Shown in pieces: positions 17,249 through 25,287 of a stretch of 64,000 bases of DNA. The stretch comes from Rugosimonospora acidiphila. Lineage in GTDB: Bacteria > Actinomycetota > Actinomycetes > Mycobacteriales > Micromonosporaceae. Within the stretch, counting starts at the first letter, position 1; the number at the start of each line of letters is the position of its first letter. The DNA is taken from assembly GCF_039543385.1 (NCBI RefSeq), contig NZ_BAABJQ010000003.1:310001-374000 (forward strand). The letters are read 5' to 3'. The position numbers and the translations under genes are program-made. The notes below the pieces were generated by a model. The model worked only from the letters and a program-made list of their open reading frames with translations, was not told the origin of the DNA and made no database searches.

Positions 17249-17694
17249 GACGCGGCCTCCCGCTCCGGCGCCTGGCTGGTCTCGATGACGGTGCTGCGCG
17301 CCTCGGCGACCAGGGTGCCGTGCTCGTCCCGGTACTCGGTCACCAGCACGGTGAACTCCATCGTCCCGCCGCGCCGGCCCTGCTTGCTGTACACGTCCTC
17401 GACGCGCTGGGTGGCGATCAGGGGAGTACCCGCCCGGGGCGGGCCGGCCGGGTACACGAACTCCTGCTCGCCGTGCAGGATCCGGGACATGTCCCGCTCC
17501 TGGTCGCCGAGCGCCGAGGCGCCGGGCCCGGCCCAGAACGCCGACGACATGAGGAAGGTCGGGGGCACCACGGCGTGTGGGTCGGTGAAGTAGCTGTCCC
17601 GGCGCGCCTTGGTCGCGCGGGCGAACTCGCGCACCTTGCCCCGCTCCACCGGAAACTCGTACGGCTGGCCGGTCCGGCCGGATGGACTGCTCAT
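17245..17694 (-). CDS. MaoC-like dehydratase partner subunit (FAS1_DH-type, HadA/C-like)
   Basis: This 149-residue hot-dog protein is of the N-terminal MaoC/FAS1-dehydratase kind: YEFPVERGKVREFARATKA, VVPPTFLMSSAFW, and LHGEQEFVYPAGPPRAGTPL. It lacks the D-x4-H motif, as expected for the structural or substrate-binding half of a HadAB-type heterodimer. AAGGAGG lies 6 bases before ATG 17694, the best ribosome site in the cassette. It lies 64 bases after the SDR gene and is coupled to the catalytic subunit by GTGA. Confidence 0.82.
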   Translation of the reverse strand: MSSPSGRTGQPYEFPVERGKVREFARATKARRDSYFTDPHAVVPPTFLMSSAFWAGPGASALGDQERDMSRILHGEQEFVYPAGPPRAGTPLIATQRVEDVYSKQGRRGGTMEFTVLVTEYRDEHGTLVAEARSTVIETSQAPEREAAS

Positions 17695-17758
17695 CAACCG
17701 CCTCCTTCGAAAATCGTCGCCGGCGGTCCGGCCGGCGAACCGCCGGCCGGGTGCCCGC

Positions 17759-18493
17759 TCACACCTTGATCTGGGCGCCGTGTACCGCCGCGGACCCGTC
17801 CCCACACAGGAACGCGACGGTGTCGGCGATGGTCACGGGGTCCGTCCAGCCGCGGCGGTCGGCCTCCGGTTGACCGGCCCGGTTGCCCGGGGTGTCGATC
17901 ACTCCGGGCAGGATCGCGTTGACCCGGATCCCGTCGCCCCAGTACTCGGCGTCCAGCGCGGCCACCAGCCCGAGCACCGCGGTCTTCGCGGTGAGGTAGC
18001 CGGCCGCGCCGGGGAACGCAGCGCCCGTCGCCCGGCTGGACACGCAGACCACGGCGCCGCCGCCGGCCGCCACGAGGGCCGGCAGCGCGGCCTGGCAGAC
18101 CAGGTAGGTGGGGCGCAGGTTGCTCCGCAGCGCCGCCTCGAAGTCCTCGACCGGGGTCTCGTGCACCCGGCCGCCCATGGCGAAGCCGCCGACCAGGTTG
18201 ACCACCGCGCGCAGCGGCCGGTCCGCGTCGCCGGTGGCGACCTGGACGCACCGGCGCACCGAGTCCGGGTCGAACACGTCGGCCTCGACCGGCACCAGCG
18301 CGTCGGGGACCGGTCCGGGTCGGGGCGCGGCATCAGACGCGCCGAGCCCGGCCGGTCGCATGGTCGGCAACCGGTCGAGCCCGGCCCGGGTGCGCCAGGG
18401 CACCACCACGCGCCAGCCGGCGGCCAGGAGAGTGCCGGTCACAGCGGCACCGAGACCCCCGGTGCCGCCGGTGACCAGTACGGTTCGGTTCAT
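17759..18493 (-). CDS. short-chain dehydrogenase/reductase
   Basis: The 244-residue SDR has a cofactor motif TGGTGGLG (8-15), NLVGG in place of NNAG, and catalytic Ser (VCVSS, about 152) with Tyr166-x3-Lys170 (YLTAK). A Pro-rich insertion (about 45-65) separates the first two strands. Lying ahead of the hydratase pair, it may act as a 3-ketoacyl/3-hydroxyacyl-CoA reductase, but that is inferred from neighbours. ATG 18493 is preferred; the longer upstream frame overlaps the peroxiredoxin. It starts 14 bases after the peroxiredoxin stop. Confidence 0.8.
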   Translation of the reverse strand: MNRTVLVTGGTGGLGAAVTGTLLAAGWRVVVPWRTRAGLDRLPTMRPAGLGASDAAPRPGPVPDALVPVEADVFDPDSVRRCVQVATGDADRPLRAVVNLVGGFAMGGRVHETPVEDFEAALRSNLRPTYLVCQAALPALVAAGGGAVVCVSSRATGAAFPGAAGYLTAKTAVLGLVAALDAEYWGDGIRVNAILPGVIDTPGNRAGQPEADRRGWTDPVTIADTVAFLCGDGSAAVHGAQIKV

Positions 18494-18507
18494 CGTCGTC
18501 CCAGGTC

Positions 18508-18987
18508 TCAGGCCGGCTGTCCGGCCAGTTCCTTGACCACCTTCAGGGCGCCCTGGACGTGGCCGTTGAACTGCATCTGGGACGAGAAGACGTGCCGGAT
18601 GACGCCCTGGCGGTCGATCACGTAGGTGACCCGGCCGGGCAGGAGCCCCAGCGTGGTGGGTATGCCGTAGCGCCGACGCAGCTCGCCGCCGGAGTCGGCG
18701 ACCAGGACGAACGGCAGGTTGTGCTTGCGCGCGAACTGGTCGTGGGAGTCGACGGAGTCCGAGCTGACCCCGACCACCTGCGCGCCCGCCTCGGAGAACA
18801 CCTCGTAGGCGTCGCGGAACGCGCACGCCTCCTTGGTACAGCCGTAGGTGTCGTCTTTCGGGTAGAAGTAGAGCACGACCACCTTTTCCGCGTAGAGATC
18901 GTGCAGCGATACCTGCTCGCCGGTTTGGCTCGGAAGAGTGAAGTCGGGCGCCGGATCACCGGGCGCCAGCCCCTTGATGTTGGCCAC
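18508..18987 (-). CDS. bcp: thiol peroxidase of the Bcp/PrxQ family
   Basis: This 159-residue peroxiredoxin carries FYPKDDTYGCTKEACAFRD. Cys50 is the peroxidatic residue and Cys55 the resolving residue of an atypical 2-Cys (PrxQ alpha) enzyme. PAPDFTLPSQ and the PTTLGLLPGRVTYVID segment are typical. It reduces hydroperoxides with electrons from thioredoxin. The start is GTG without an evident ribosome site, so it may be leaderless or weakly translated. It lies upstream of the SDR on the same strand and may share its transcript. Confidence 0.9.
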   Translation of the reverse strand: MANIKGLAPGDPAPDFTLPSQTGEQVSLHDLYAEKVVVLYFYPKDDTYGCTKEACAFRDAYEVFSEAGAQVVGVSSDSVDSHDQFARKHNLPFVLVADSGGELRRRYGIPTTLGLLPGRVTYVIDRQGVIRHVFSSQMQFNGHVQGALKVVKELAGQPA

Positions 18988-19399
18988 GGCAAGAGGTTAC
19001 CCGCCGGTACCCCGCGGTGCCACGCCCGCCGATCCGCCGCGCGGCGGCGCCGGTCGCGCCCGGCTCGACCGCGCCCGGCTCGACCGCGCCCGGCTCGACC
19101 GCGTAACGGTCGGGCCGCGTGCCGGTCAGCTCTCGGCCCGCTGGACCCGAACCCGCCGGTCCTGGACATTCTCCCGTTGATCACGCAGCAGACCAGCGTG
19201 CCCGGTAGCACCGCCGGCTGTCGTGGTTCGTGGCCGAGCACGGCATTCATCCGGTCGTCGGCGTTGCGGTGGGCGTGAGCGCCTTGAAGGGCGCGGCGGG
19301 AGGCTCCATTCTGGATAACATCCGCGGCACGCACCACGGCGTGGCGCGGGGATGGGTAACATCCAGGCGCGGCAGTGCATAGAGGCGGGGGTAGCCGAC
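18988..19399. other. intergenic region with a 15-bp tandem repeat
   Basis: This 412-base stretch separates bcp and the DUF1707 gene, which diverge. I see no supported gene. Three exact tandem copies of GCGCCCGGCTCGACC lie at 19056-19100. Two similar boxes, GGATAACATCC (about 19313) and GGGTAACATCC (about 19353), precede the DUF1707 gene. Confidence 0.5.
19056..19100. repeat. three tandem 15-bp repeats
   Basis: GCGCCCGGCTCGACC occurs three times head-to-tail without mismatch (19056, 19071, 19086), preceded by a partial unit. It is noncoding and lies in the bcp upstream region. Confidence 0.85.
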
Positions 19400-19906
19400 A
19401 TGACGGCGCAGGGCGACGAACGCAGGGACCAACGATCCCGGCCCGAGGACGGGCTGCGAGCGGCGGACGAGGATCGTCAATGGGTGGCCGACCGGCTGCG
19501 CCTCGCGCTGGACCAGGGTCGGCTGCGGCTCGCCGAATACGACGACCGGCTGCGTGTGGCCTACGCGGCGCGCACGTACGCGGAGCTCAACGCGCTGCTC
19601 GACGATCTTCCTCCGCCCGTGGCCCCGGGGGCTGCCGCCGTGGTGCCGGCCGCCACGCCCACGTCACAGCCGGCGGCCGCGCCCACACCGGCGAACCAGG
19701 AATGGCGGATGCCGACCGCGCTCATGGTGCTCTGGACGATCTGGGGCGGCGCGGTCCTCATCAACGTGGTGGTGTGGTTGCTGGTCATGGTCGGCACCGG
19801 GCAGGCGGTCTACCCGTGGCCGATGTGGGTCGCGGGCCCCTCGGGCGCCGCGCTGCTGGCCACCACGATCGGCGTACGGGAGATCCACCGCCACCGCCGA
19901 CGCTGA
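19400..19906 (+). CDS. DUF1707-domain small membrane protein
   Basis: The 168-residue protein starts with a DUF1707 domain: LRAADEDRQWVADRLRLALDQGRL, then YDDRLRVAYAARTYAELNALLDDLP. A Pro/Ala linker and two hydrophobic segments follow (LMVLWTIWGGAVLINVVVWL and the region around 140-160). DUF1707 is common in actinobacteria and is thought to mediate protein interaction at the membrane; no reaction is known. ATG 19400 is chosen with GAGGCGGGGG upstream; an in-frame ATG at 19352 would add 16 unrelated residues. Confidence 0.75.
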   Translation: MTAQGDERRDQRSRPEDGLRAADEDRQWVADRLRLALDQGRLRLAEYDDRLRVAYAARTYAELNALLDDLPPPVAPGAAAVVPAATPTSQPAAAPTPANQEWRMPTALMVLWTIWGGAVLINVVVWLLVMVGTGQAVYPWPMWVAGPSGAALLATTIGVREIHRHRRR

Positions 19907-19942
19907 ACCCCACGGCCGGTCGGGTCTTGCCCGCCGGCCGGT

Positions 19943-20965
19943 TCAGTGGCGCGCGCCCGGCGCCGCCGTGCTGGCGCGGACCACCAGCGGGGTGGCCAGC
20001 TCCACCCGGGGCGTTTCCAGCTCCTCGCCGTTGATAAGGCTGAGCAGCATGCGCGCGCCCATGCCGGCCATCTCGGTCAGCGGCTGCCGGATCGTGGTCA
20101 GCGGCGGGATGGCCCACCGCGCCTCGTCCAGGTCGTCGAAGCCGACCACGCTCATGTCGTCGGGCACCCGCAGGCCCCGTTCGTACAGCGCCTCGTAGGC
20201 ACCCAGGGCCATCTGGTCGGCGCAGACGAAGACCGCGGTCGGCGGCACCGGCAGGTCCAGCAGCGCCATGGTCTCCCGGTAACCCGTCGGGCTGAGGAAG
20301 TCGCCGGAGCGCACGTATCCCGGCCGCACCTTGAGCCCGGCGCCGCTGATCGCGGCCCGGTAGCCGTCCATCCGCGCCCGGCTGCACAGCACGTCGGGCG
20401 GTCCACCGATGACCGCTATCCGCTCGTGGCCGAGGCCGATCAGGTGCTGCGTGGCGGTCAGCCCGCCGGCCCAGTTGGTAGCGCCGACGGAGGGCACCTT
20501 CGGGGCGGGCTGACCGGCCGGGTCCACGATCACCACCGGGATGCCCAGATCGTCGAGCTGGGCCTGCTGGCCGGCGGAGAGCTGGGACAGGATGAGCAGC
20601 ACGCCGTCGGAGCGCCGGGCGGCCAGGTTCTCCAGCCAGCGGCGGTCCGGACGGGTGCGGTGGCGGCCGTGCACCGCCGAGACCACCACCCCGGTGCCGG
20701 CCCGGTGGGTGACCTCCTCCACGCCGGCCAGGATCTCCATCGCCCACGGGCTGCCCAGGTCGACGAAGACCAGGTCGATGAGACCGACCCGGTGGTCGGG
20801 CCGGGCGCGGCGCGGCTGGTATCCGCGCTGGCGCAGCAGCTGCTCCACCCGCTCCCGGGTGCCGGTGGCCACGTCGGGCCGGCCATTGACCACCTTGGAC
20901 ACTGTCGGAACGGAGACGCCGGCGGCGGCCGCGATCTCGGACATGGTGGTCCGGCTCTGTGACAT
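19943..20965 (-). CDS. LacI-family repressor, probable xylan/arabinoside regulator
   Basis: The 340-residue protein has a LacI HTH (SEIAAAAGVSVPTVSKVVNG) and a periplasmic-binding-type effector domain (GLIDLVFVDLGSPWAMEIL, SVVGFDDLDEARWAIPPLTT). It is divergent from a GH43 beta-xylosidase and most likely represses it and itself until a xylo- or arabino-sugar binds. The shared promoter region holds a CGAAAGTTTCG inverted repeat (20982-20992). ATG 20965 is used; ATG 20944 is a close alternative. Confidence 0.87.
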   Translation of the reverse strand: MSQSRTTMSEIAAAAGVSVPTVSKVVNGRPDVATGTRERVEQLLRQRGYQPRRARPDHRVGLIDLVFVDLGSPWAMEILAGVEEVTHRAGTGVVVSAVHGRHRTRPDRRWLENLAARRSDGVLLILSQLSAGQQAQLDDLGIPVVIVDPAGQPAPKVPSVGATNWAGGLTATQHLIGLGHERIAVIGGPPDVLCSRARMDGYRAAISGAGLKVRPGYVRSGDFLSPTGYRETMALLDLPVPPTAVFVCADQMALGAYEALYERGLRVPDDMSVVGFDDLDEARWAIPPLTTIRQPLTEMAGMGARMLLSLINGEELETPRVELATPLVVRASTAAPGARH

Positions 20966-21109
20966 AGAGGGGAGTTTACCTCGAAAGTTTCGGGATTTGG
21001 AACCCCGAATTTTCATGACTATTGACGGAGAATCGCCGAGTGACTTAGGGTCCGGCAACCGAAACTTATCGGAATCGTCGTCGAAAAGGCCGGCGTCCGA
21101 AGGGATGAC
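20966..21109. promoter_or_regulatory. LacI-type operator cluster between lacI-family gene and GH43
   Basis: CGAAAGTTTCG (20982-20992) is an inverted repeat with a single central base. Related half-sites are CGAATTTTC (21006-21014) and CGAAACTTATCG (21060-21071). LacI-type repressors of hemicellulose genes in actinobacteria use CGAA-N-TTCG-like palindromes, so these are good operator candidates. Confidence 0.55.
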
Positions 21110-22750
21110 ATGACCACCGATGTCACCGCGTCCGTTTCCCTCATCCACAATCCGGTGCTGCCCGGCTTCGACCCGGATCCGTCGATCCTGCGGGTCGCCG
21201 ACGACTACTACCTGGCCACCTCGACCTTCGAGTGGTACCCGGGGGTGCGCGTGCACCACTCGCGGGACCTGGTGCACTGGCGCACCCTCGGCGGCATCCT
21301 GACCGAGCGGCGGCTGCTCGACCTGTCCGGGGCGGGCGACTCCTGCGGGATCTGGGCGCCCGACCTGTCCTATGTGGACGGCCGCTTCTATCTGGTCTTC
21401 ACGGACACGGCCAGCTTCGAGAGCGGCTACTGGGATCCGCGCAACTACGTGGTCACCGCACCGGACATCGCGGGGCCGTGGTCGGATCCGGTCCCGCTGC
21501 ACGGCCACGGCTTCGACCCGTCCTTCTTCCACGACGAGGACGGCAGCACCTGGATGCTGTCGATGAGCGCGGACTGGCGTCCGGGCCGTGAGCGGTTCGC
21601 CGGCATCGAGGCCCGGCGGTTCGACCGGGCCGGCATGCGCCTGGTCGGCCCGGTGCACCGGCTGTTCGAGGGCACGTCGGCGGGGATGACCGAGGGCCCA
21701 CGGCTGTACCGCGGGAACGGCTGGTATTACCTGGTGACCGCGGAGGGCGGCACCAGCTGGGAGCATCAGGTGACCGTCGCCCGGTCGAGTTCGCTGACCG
21801 GGCCGTACCAGGTGGACCCGGCCGGTCCGCTGCTCACCTCCCGGGGCCGCCCCGACCTGTCGCTACAGAAGGCGGGCCACGGCTCGCTCGTGCGGACCCC
21901 GGCCGGGGAGTGGTATCTGGCGCACCTGACCGCCCGGCCGTACGAGCCGCTGGGGGACTGCGTCCTGGGCCGGGAGACCGCCATCCAGCGGGTCGACTGG
22001 ACCGAGGACGGCTGGCCCCGGGTGGCCGGCGCGGTGCCGGCGGTGCGGGTGGCCGGGCCGGACCTGCCGGCGCACCCCTGGCCGGCGGAGCCGGAGGTCG
22101 ACGACTTCGACTCGCCCCAGCTCGGCCCGCAGTGGAGCACGCTGCGCCGGCCCGCCTCGGCGGACTGGCTGACGCTCGCGGCCCGTCCGGGACACCTGAG
22201 GATCCACGGGGGACAGTCGCCGGTGGGCCGCACCCGGCCGAGCCTGGTCGGCCGGCGGGTCACCGCGCCGCGCTGTGCGCTGGAGACCGTGATGGAGTTC
22301 GAACCGGCCGGGTTTCGGCAGCTCGCCGGCGTCACGGCGTACTACAACACGCGCAACTGGCACTACGCGTACGTGACCCTCGATGACGACGGCCGCCGGG
22401 TGCTGGAGGTGCTCAGCTGCGACTCCGGGCGGCGCACCGGCCACCCGTCGGCACGGGTCGAGTTGGCCGGCGCCGGCCCGGTCGCGTTGCGCGTGGAGTT
22501 CGACGGCCCGGTGGTGCGCTTCGGCTACGACCGGGGCGCTGGCTGGCACGACCTGCCGGTCGAGCTCGACGCGACCATCCTGTCGGACGAGCACGCCGCC
22601 CGAGTCGTGCGCGGCGAGCCGGAGGCGTGGGGCTTCACCGGCGCCTTCGTCGGCCTGTGGGTGCAGGATCTCGGGGCCGACGGCGGGTACGCGGACTTCG
22701 ACCGGGTGCGCTTCTCGACCCGGCCGGGCGACGACGGGGCGGTGAAGTGA
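21110..22750 (+). CDS. GH43 glycosidase, beta-xylosidase/arabinofuranosidase type
   Basis: This 546-residue enzyme has no signal peptide and is likely cytoplasmic. An N-terminal five-bladed propeller begins NPVLPGFDPDPSI. Asp23 (general base), Asp136 (DPSFFHDEDG) and Glu195 (TEGPRLY) match the GH43 catalytic trio. A C-terminal beta-sandwich (about 340-545, with LAGVTAYYNTRNWHYAY) is the GH43_C2 domain of xylosidases. It should release xylose from imported xylo-oligosaccharides. The divergent LacI gene is its likely regulator. Length is normal for the subfamily. Confidence 0.87.
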   Translation: MTTDVTASVSLIHNPVLPGFDPDPSILRVADDYYLATSTFEWYPGVRVHHSRDLVHWRTLGGILTERRLLDLSGAGDSCGIWAPDLSYVDGRFYLVFTDTASFESGYWDPRNYVVTAPDIAGPWSDPVPLHGHGFDPSFFHDEDGSTWMLSMSADWRPGRERFAGIEARRFDRAGMRLVGPVHRLFEGTSAGMTEGPRLYRGNGWYYLVTAEGGTSWEHQVTVARSSSLTGPYQVDPAGPLLTSRGRPDLSLQKAGHGSLVRTPAGEWYLAHLTARPYEPLGDCVLGRETAIQRVDWTEDGWPRVAGAVPAVRVAGPDLPAHPWPAEPEVDDFDSPQLGPQWSTLRRPASADWLTLAARPGHLRIHGGQSPVGRTRPSLVGRRVTAPRCALETVMEFEPAGFRQLAGVTAYYNTRNWHYAYVTLDDDGRRVLEVLSCDSGRRTGHPSARVELAGAGPVALRVEFDGPVVRFGYDRGAGWHDLPVELDATILSDEHAARVVRGEPEAWGFTGAFVGLWVQDLGADGGYADFDRVRFSTRPGDDGAVK

Positions 22751-22826
22751 ACGCCGCCCGTCGCTAGCCCGCGATCGGACCGGGGTTCTATTGTCAACGG
22801 CGACATCGTCGGCACGGGGAGGCGGC

Positions 22827-24569
22827 ATGGCGGCGACCGTTGGCACCGAGTCCTTTCGCGCGGCACGCGACTTCCTGCTGGCCCACGCGGAGGACTACGA
22901 CACGGCGTACCGCGAGTTCGAGTGGCCTCGGCTGGCCGAGTTCAACTGGGCGCTGGACTGGTTCGACGTGGTGGCCGAGGGCAACGACCGGCCGGCCCTG
23001 TGGATCGTCGAGCAGGACGGTGCCGAGACGAAGTTGTCCTTCGCGCAGCTGTCGCGCCGCTCCAACCAGCTCGCCAACTGGCTGCGCGACCTGGGCGTGC
23101 GCCGCGGCGACCGGCTGGTGCTGATGCTGGGCAACCAGGTGGAACTGTGGGAGACGATCCTCGCCACGATGAAGCTCGGCGCGGTGCTGATCCCGGCCAC
23201 CCCGCTGCTGGGCCCGGTCGACCTGCGCGACCGGGTGCGGCGCGGCGGCGCGCGCCACGTGGTGGTCGGCTCGGTGGACGCGCCCAAGTTCGACGGCGTA
23301 CCGGGGGACTACACCCGGATCGCGGTCGGCCCGCCGGTGCCGGGCTGGCAGGAGTACGCGCGGGCATACGAGGCGCCCACCGACTTCGTGCCGGACGGCG
23401 TCACCCGGGCCGACGACACGCTTCTGCTCTACTTCACCTCCGGCACCACCGCCCTGCCCAAGCTGGTCGAGCACACCCACGCGTCGTACCCGGTCGGGCA
23501 TTTGTCCACCATGTACTGGATCGGCCTGCGCCCCGGCGACACGCACCTCAACATCTCCTCGCCCGGCTGGGCGAAGCACGCCTGGAGCAACGTCTTCGCG
23601 CCGTGGAACGCCGAGGCGTGCGTGTTCATCTACAACTACGCGCGCTTCGACGCGTCCCGGCTGCTGCGGGAGATGGAGCGCTGCGGGGTCACCAGCTTCT
23701 GCGCCCCGCCGACCGTGTGGCGGATGCTCATCCAGGCCGACCTGGCCTCGCTGCGCACCCCGCCGGAGAAGGCGGTCGGCGCCGGTGAGCCGCTCAACCC
23801 CGAGGTCATCGACCAGGTCCGCAAGGCGTGGGGGGTGACCATCCGGGACGGCTTCGGGCAGACCGAGACCACCGTGCAGGTGGCGAACACACCCGGGCAG
23901 CCGGTCAAGCCGGGGTCGATGGGCCGGGCCACCCCGGGGTACCGGGTGGAGCTGGTCGATCCGCTCACCGGGGAGGTGGCCGAGGAGGGCGAGATCTGCC
24001 TCGACCTCACCGACCGCCCGCTCGGGCTGATGGTCGGCTACCACGGTGACCCGGAACGGACCGCGGAGGCGATGGCCGGCGGCTTCTACCACACCGGCGA
24101 CATGGCTTCCCGCGACGACGAGGGGTACCTGACGTACGTGGGGCGCGCGGACGACGTGTTCAAGGCGTCGGACTACCGCATCTCGCCGTTCGAGCTGGAG
24201 AGCGTGCTGATCGAGCACGAGGCGGTGGCCGAGGCCGCGGTGGTGCCCTCGCCCGACCCGCTGCGGCTGGCGGTGCCCAAGGCGTACCTGGTGCTGGCCG
24301 CCGGATGGCAGCCGTCGGAGGAGACCGCAGCCGCGATCTTCGCGCACTGCCGTGCCAACCTGGCGCCGTTCAAGCGGATCCGTCGGCTGGAGTTCGCGGA
24401 CCTGCCGAAGACCATCTCGGGGAAGATCCGGCGGGTGGAGCTGCGGGCCGGCGAGGCGGTCAAGCACCTCGACCCGCAGGCGCGCCCGGACGGCGAGTAC
24501 CGGGACGAGGACTTTCCGCCGCCGGTCGAGGCCGCGGCGCCGCCGGCCGGATCGATGCCCCCGGCCTGA
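22827..24569 (+). CDS. medium-chain acyl-CoA synthetase-like AMP-forming ligase
   Basis: The 580-residue ANL enzyme shows YFTSGTTALPKLVEH (P-loop), DGFGQTETT, YHTGDMASRDDEGYL, SDYRISPFELE and the C-terminal lysine motif LPKTISGKIRR. The overall pattern (NWALDWFDVVA at the start, SPGWAKHAWSNVFAPW) fits the ACSM/medium-chain acyl-CoA synthetase branch. It would activate a carboxylic acid with ATP and CoA. GGGGAGG lies 5 bases before ATG 22827. It sits alone after GH43; the acyl-CoA cassette at 15.7-18.5 kb is a possible partner pathway but lies on the other strand. Confidence 0.85.
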   Translation: MAATVGTESFRAARDFLLAHAEDYDTAYREFEWPRLAEFNWALDWFDVVAEGNDRPALWIVEQDGAETKLSFAQLSRRSNQLANWLRDLGVRRGDRLVLMLGNQVELWETILATMKLGAVLIPATPLLGPVDLRDRVRRGGARHVVVGSVDAPKFDGVPGDYTRIAVGPPVPGWQEYARAYEAPTDFVPDGVTRADDTLLLYFTSGTTALPKLVEHTHASYPVGHLSTMYWIGLRPGDTHLNISSPGWAKHAWSNVFAPWNAEACVFIYNYARFDASRLLREMERCGVTSFCAPPTVWRMLIQADLASLRTPPEKAVGAGEPLNPEVIDQVRKAWGVTIRDGFGQTETTVQVANTPGQPVKPGSMGRATPGYRVELVDPLTGEVAEEGEICLDLTDRPLGLMVGYHGDPERTAEAMAGGFYHTGDMASRDDEGYLTYVGRADDVFKASDYRISPFELESVLIEHEAVAEAAVVPSPDPLRLAVPKAYLVLAAGWQPSEETAAAIFAHCRANLAPFKRIRRLEFADLPKTISGKIRRVELRAGEAVKHLDPQARPDGEYRDEDFPPPVEAAAPPAGSMPPA

Positions 24570-24588
24570 CGCCGCGGCGCCCGGCCGG

Positions 24589-25155
24589 TCAGGTGCGCGC
24601 GTTCAGCAGGATGGCCAGCAGCGTCCCCAGCACGCCGACGCCGACCAGCGCCTGCAGGATCAGCGCCGGGCCCAGGTGGCTCCAGATGTTGGCGCCGCGC
24701 GGCTTGAGGGTGCGGCCGGTCGACAGGTTCTCGATGGCCACCACCCGGGGCGGCTGGTACGGATCGCGCTGGCGGCGCACCGAGATCCGGACCCGGTCCC
24801 GCAGCACCAGGGCGCCCTGGGACAGGTGCCCGTGGACCTCGACCGGGGTGATGGTGCCGTCGATGTCGGTCAGCCACACCTGGGTCACCTGGAATTCGGG
24901 CCCCTTGCGCAGGTCCTTGAACTTACGCGCCGGGCCCTGCGCGGCCGGCGTCCTGACCAGGGCCCCGAGCATCCGGCTCGCCGCCCTGGCCACCGCCGTC
25001 GCGCCGACCACGCCGGCGGCGAAGTGCGCGCTGACCCGCACGTCCCGCCCGTACGCGTCGTCGATGCGCACCACCCAGCCGTAGATCATGTGCCGCCGAG
25101 GAATCGGCTCGGGCTTCGTGTTGGAAAGGATCGGTAGGAAGTCTGTCCCATACAT
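24589..25155 (-). CDS. membrane-anchored protein of unknown function
   Basis: This 188-residue protein is not recognised. It is soluble and basic for most of its length, with beta-type stretches (MIYGWVVRIDDAYGRDVRVS, VTQVWLTDIDGTITPVEVHG, DRVRISVRRQRDP). It ends with one hydrophobic segment (ALILQALVGVGVLGTLLAIL) and a short tail, so it is probably a tail-anchored or C-terminally anchored protein. The start could be ATG 25155 or a Met 22 residues in. Upstream lie three TACGTGAG repeats that may control it. It converges on the acyl-CoA synthetase with only 19 bases between stops. Confidence 0.6.
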   Translation of the reverse strand: MYGTDFLPILSNTKPEPIPRRHMIYGWVVRIDDAYGRDVRVSAHFAAGVVGATAVARAASRMLGALVRTPAAQGPARKFKDLRKGPEFQVTQVWLTDIDGTITPVEVHGHLSQGALVLRDRVRISVRRQRDPYQPPRVVAIENLSTGRTLKPRGANIWSHLGPALILQALVGVGVLGTLLAILLNART

Positions 25156-25229
25156 GTGTCACCACCGATAGGCCGGCCCCCCGGACCATCAGGATAGCCG
25201 GATACCGATGGATGAACACACTATGTGAC

Positions 25230-25282
25230 TTCTCACGTACTCATTGTTCCTCACGTAGGGGATTCATCGTCCTCACGTAGGG
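25230..25282. repeat. three spaced CTCACGTA direct repeats upstream of the unknown gene
   Basis: CTCACGTA occurs at 25232, 25250 and 25272. The last two extend to TCCTCACGTAGGGG. On the minus strand they read CCCCTACGTGAGGA and lie 77-124 bases before ATG 25155, where an operator array would be expected. Confidence 0.6.
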
Positions 25283-25287
25283 GGGAT

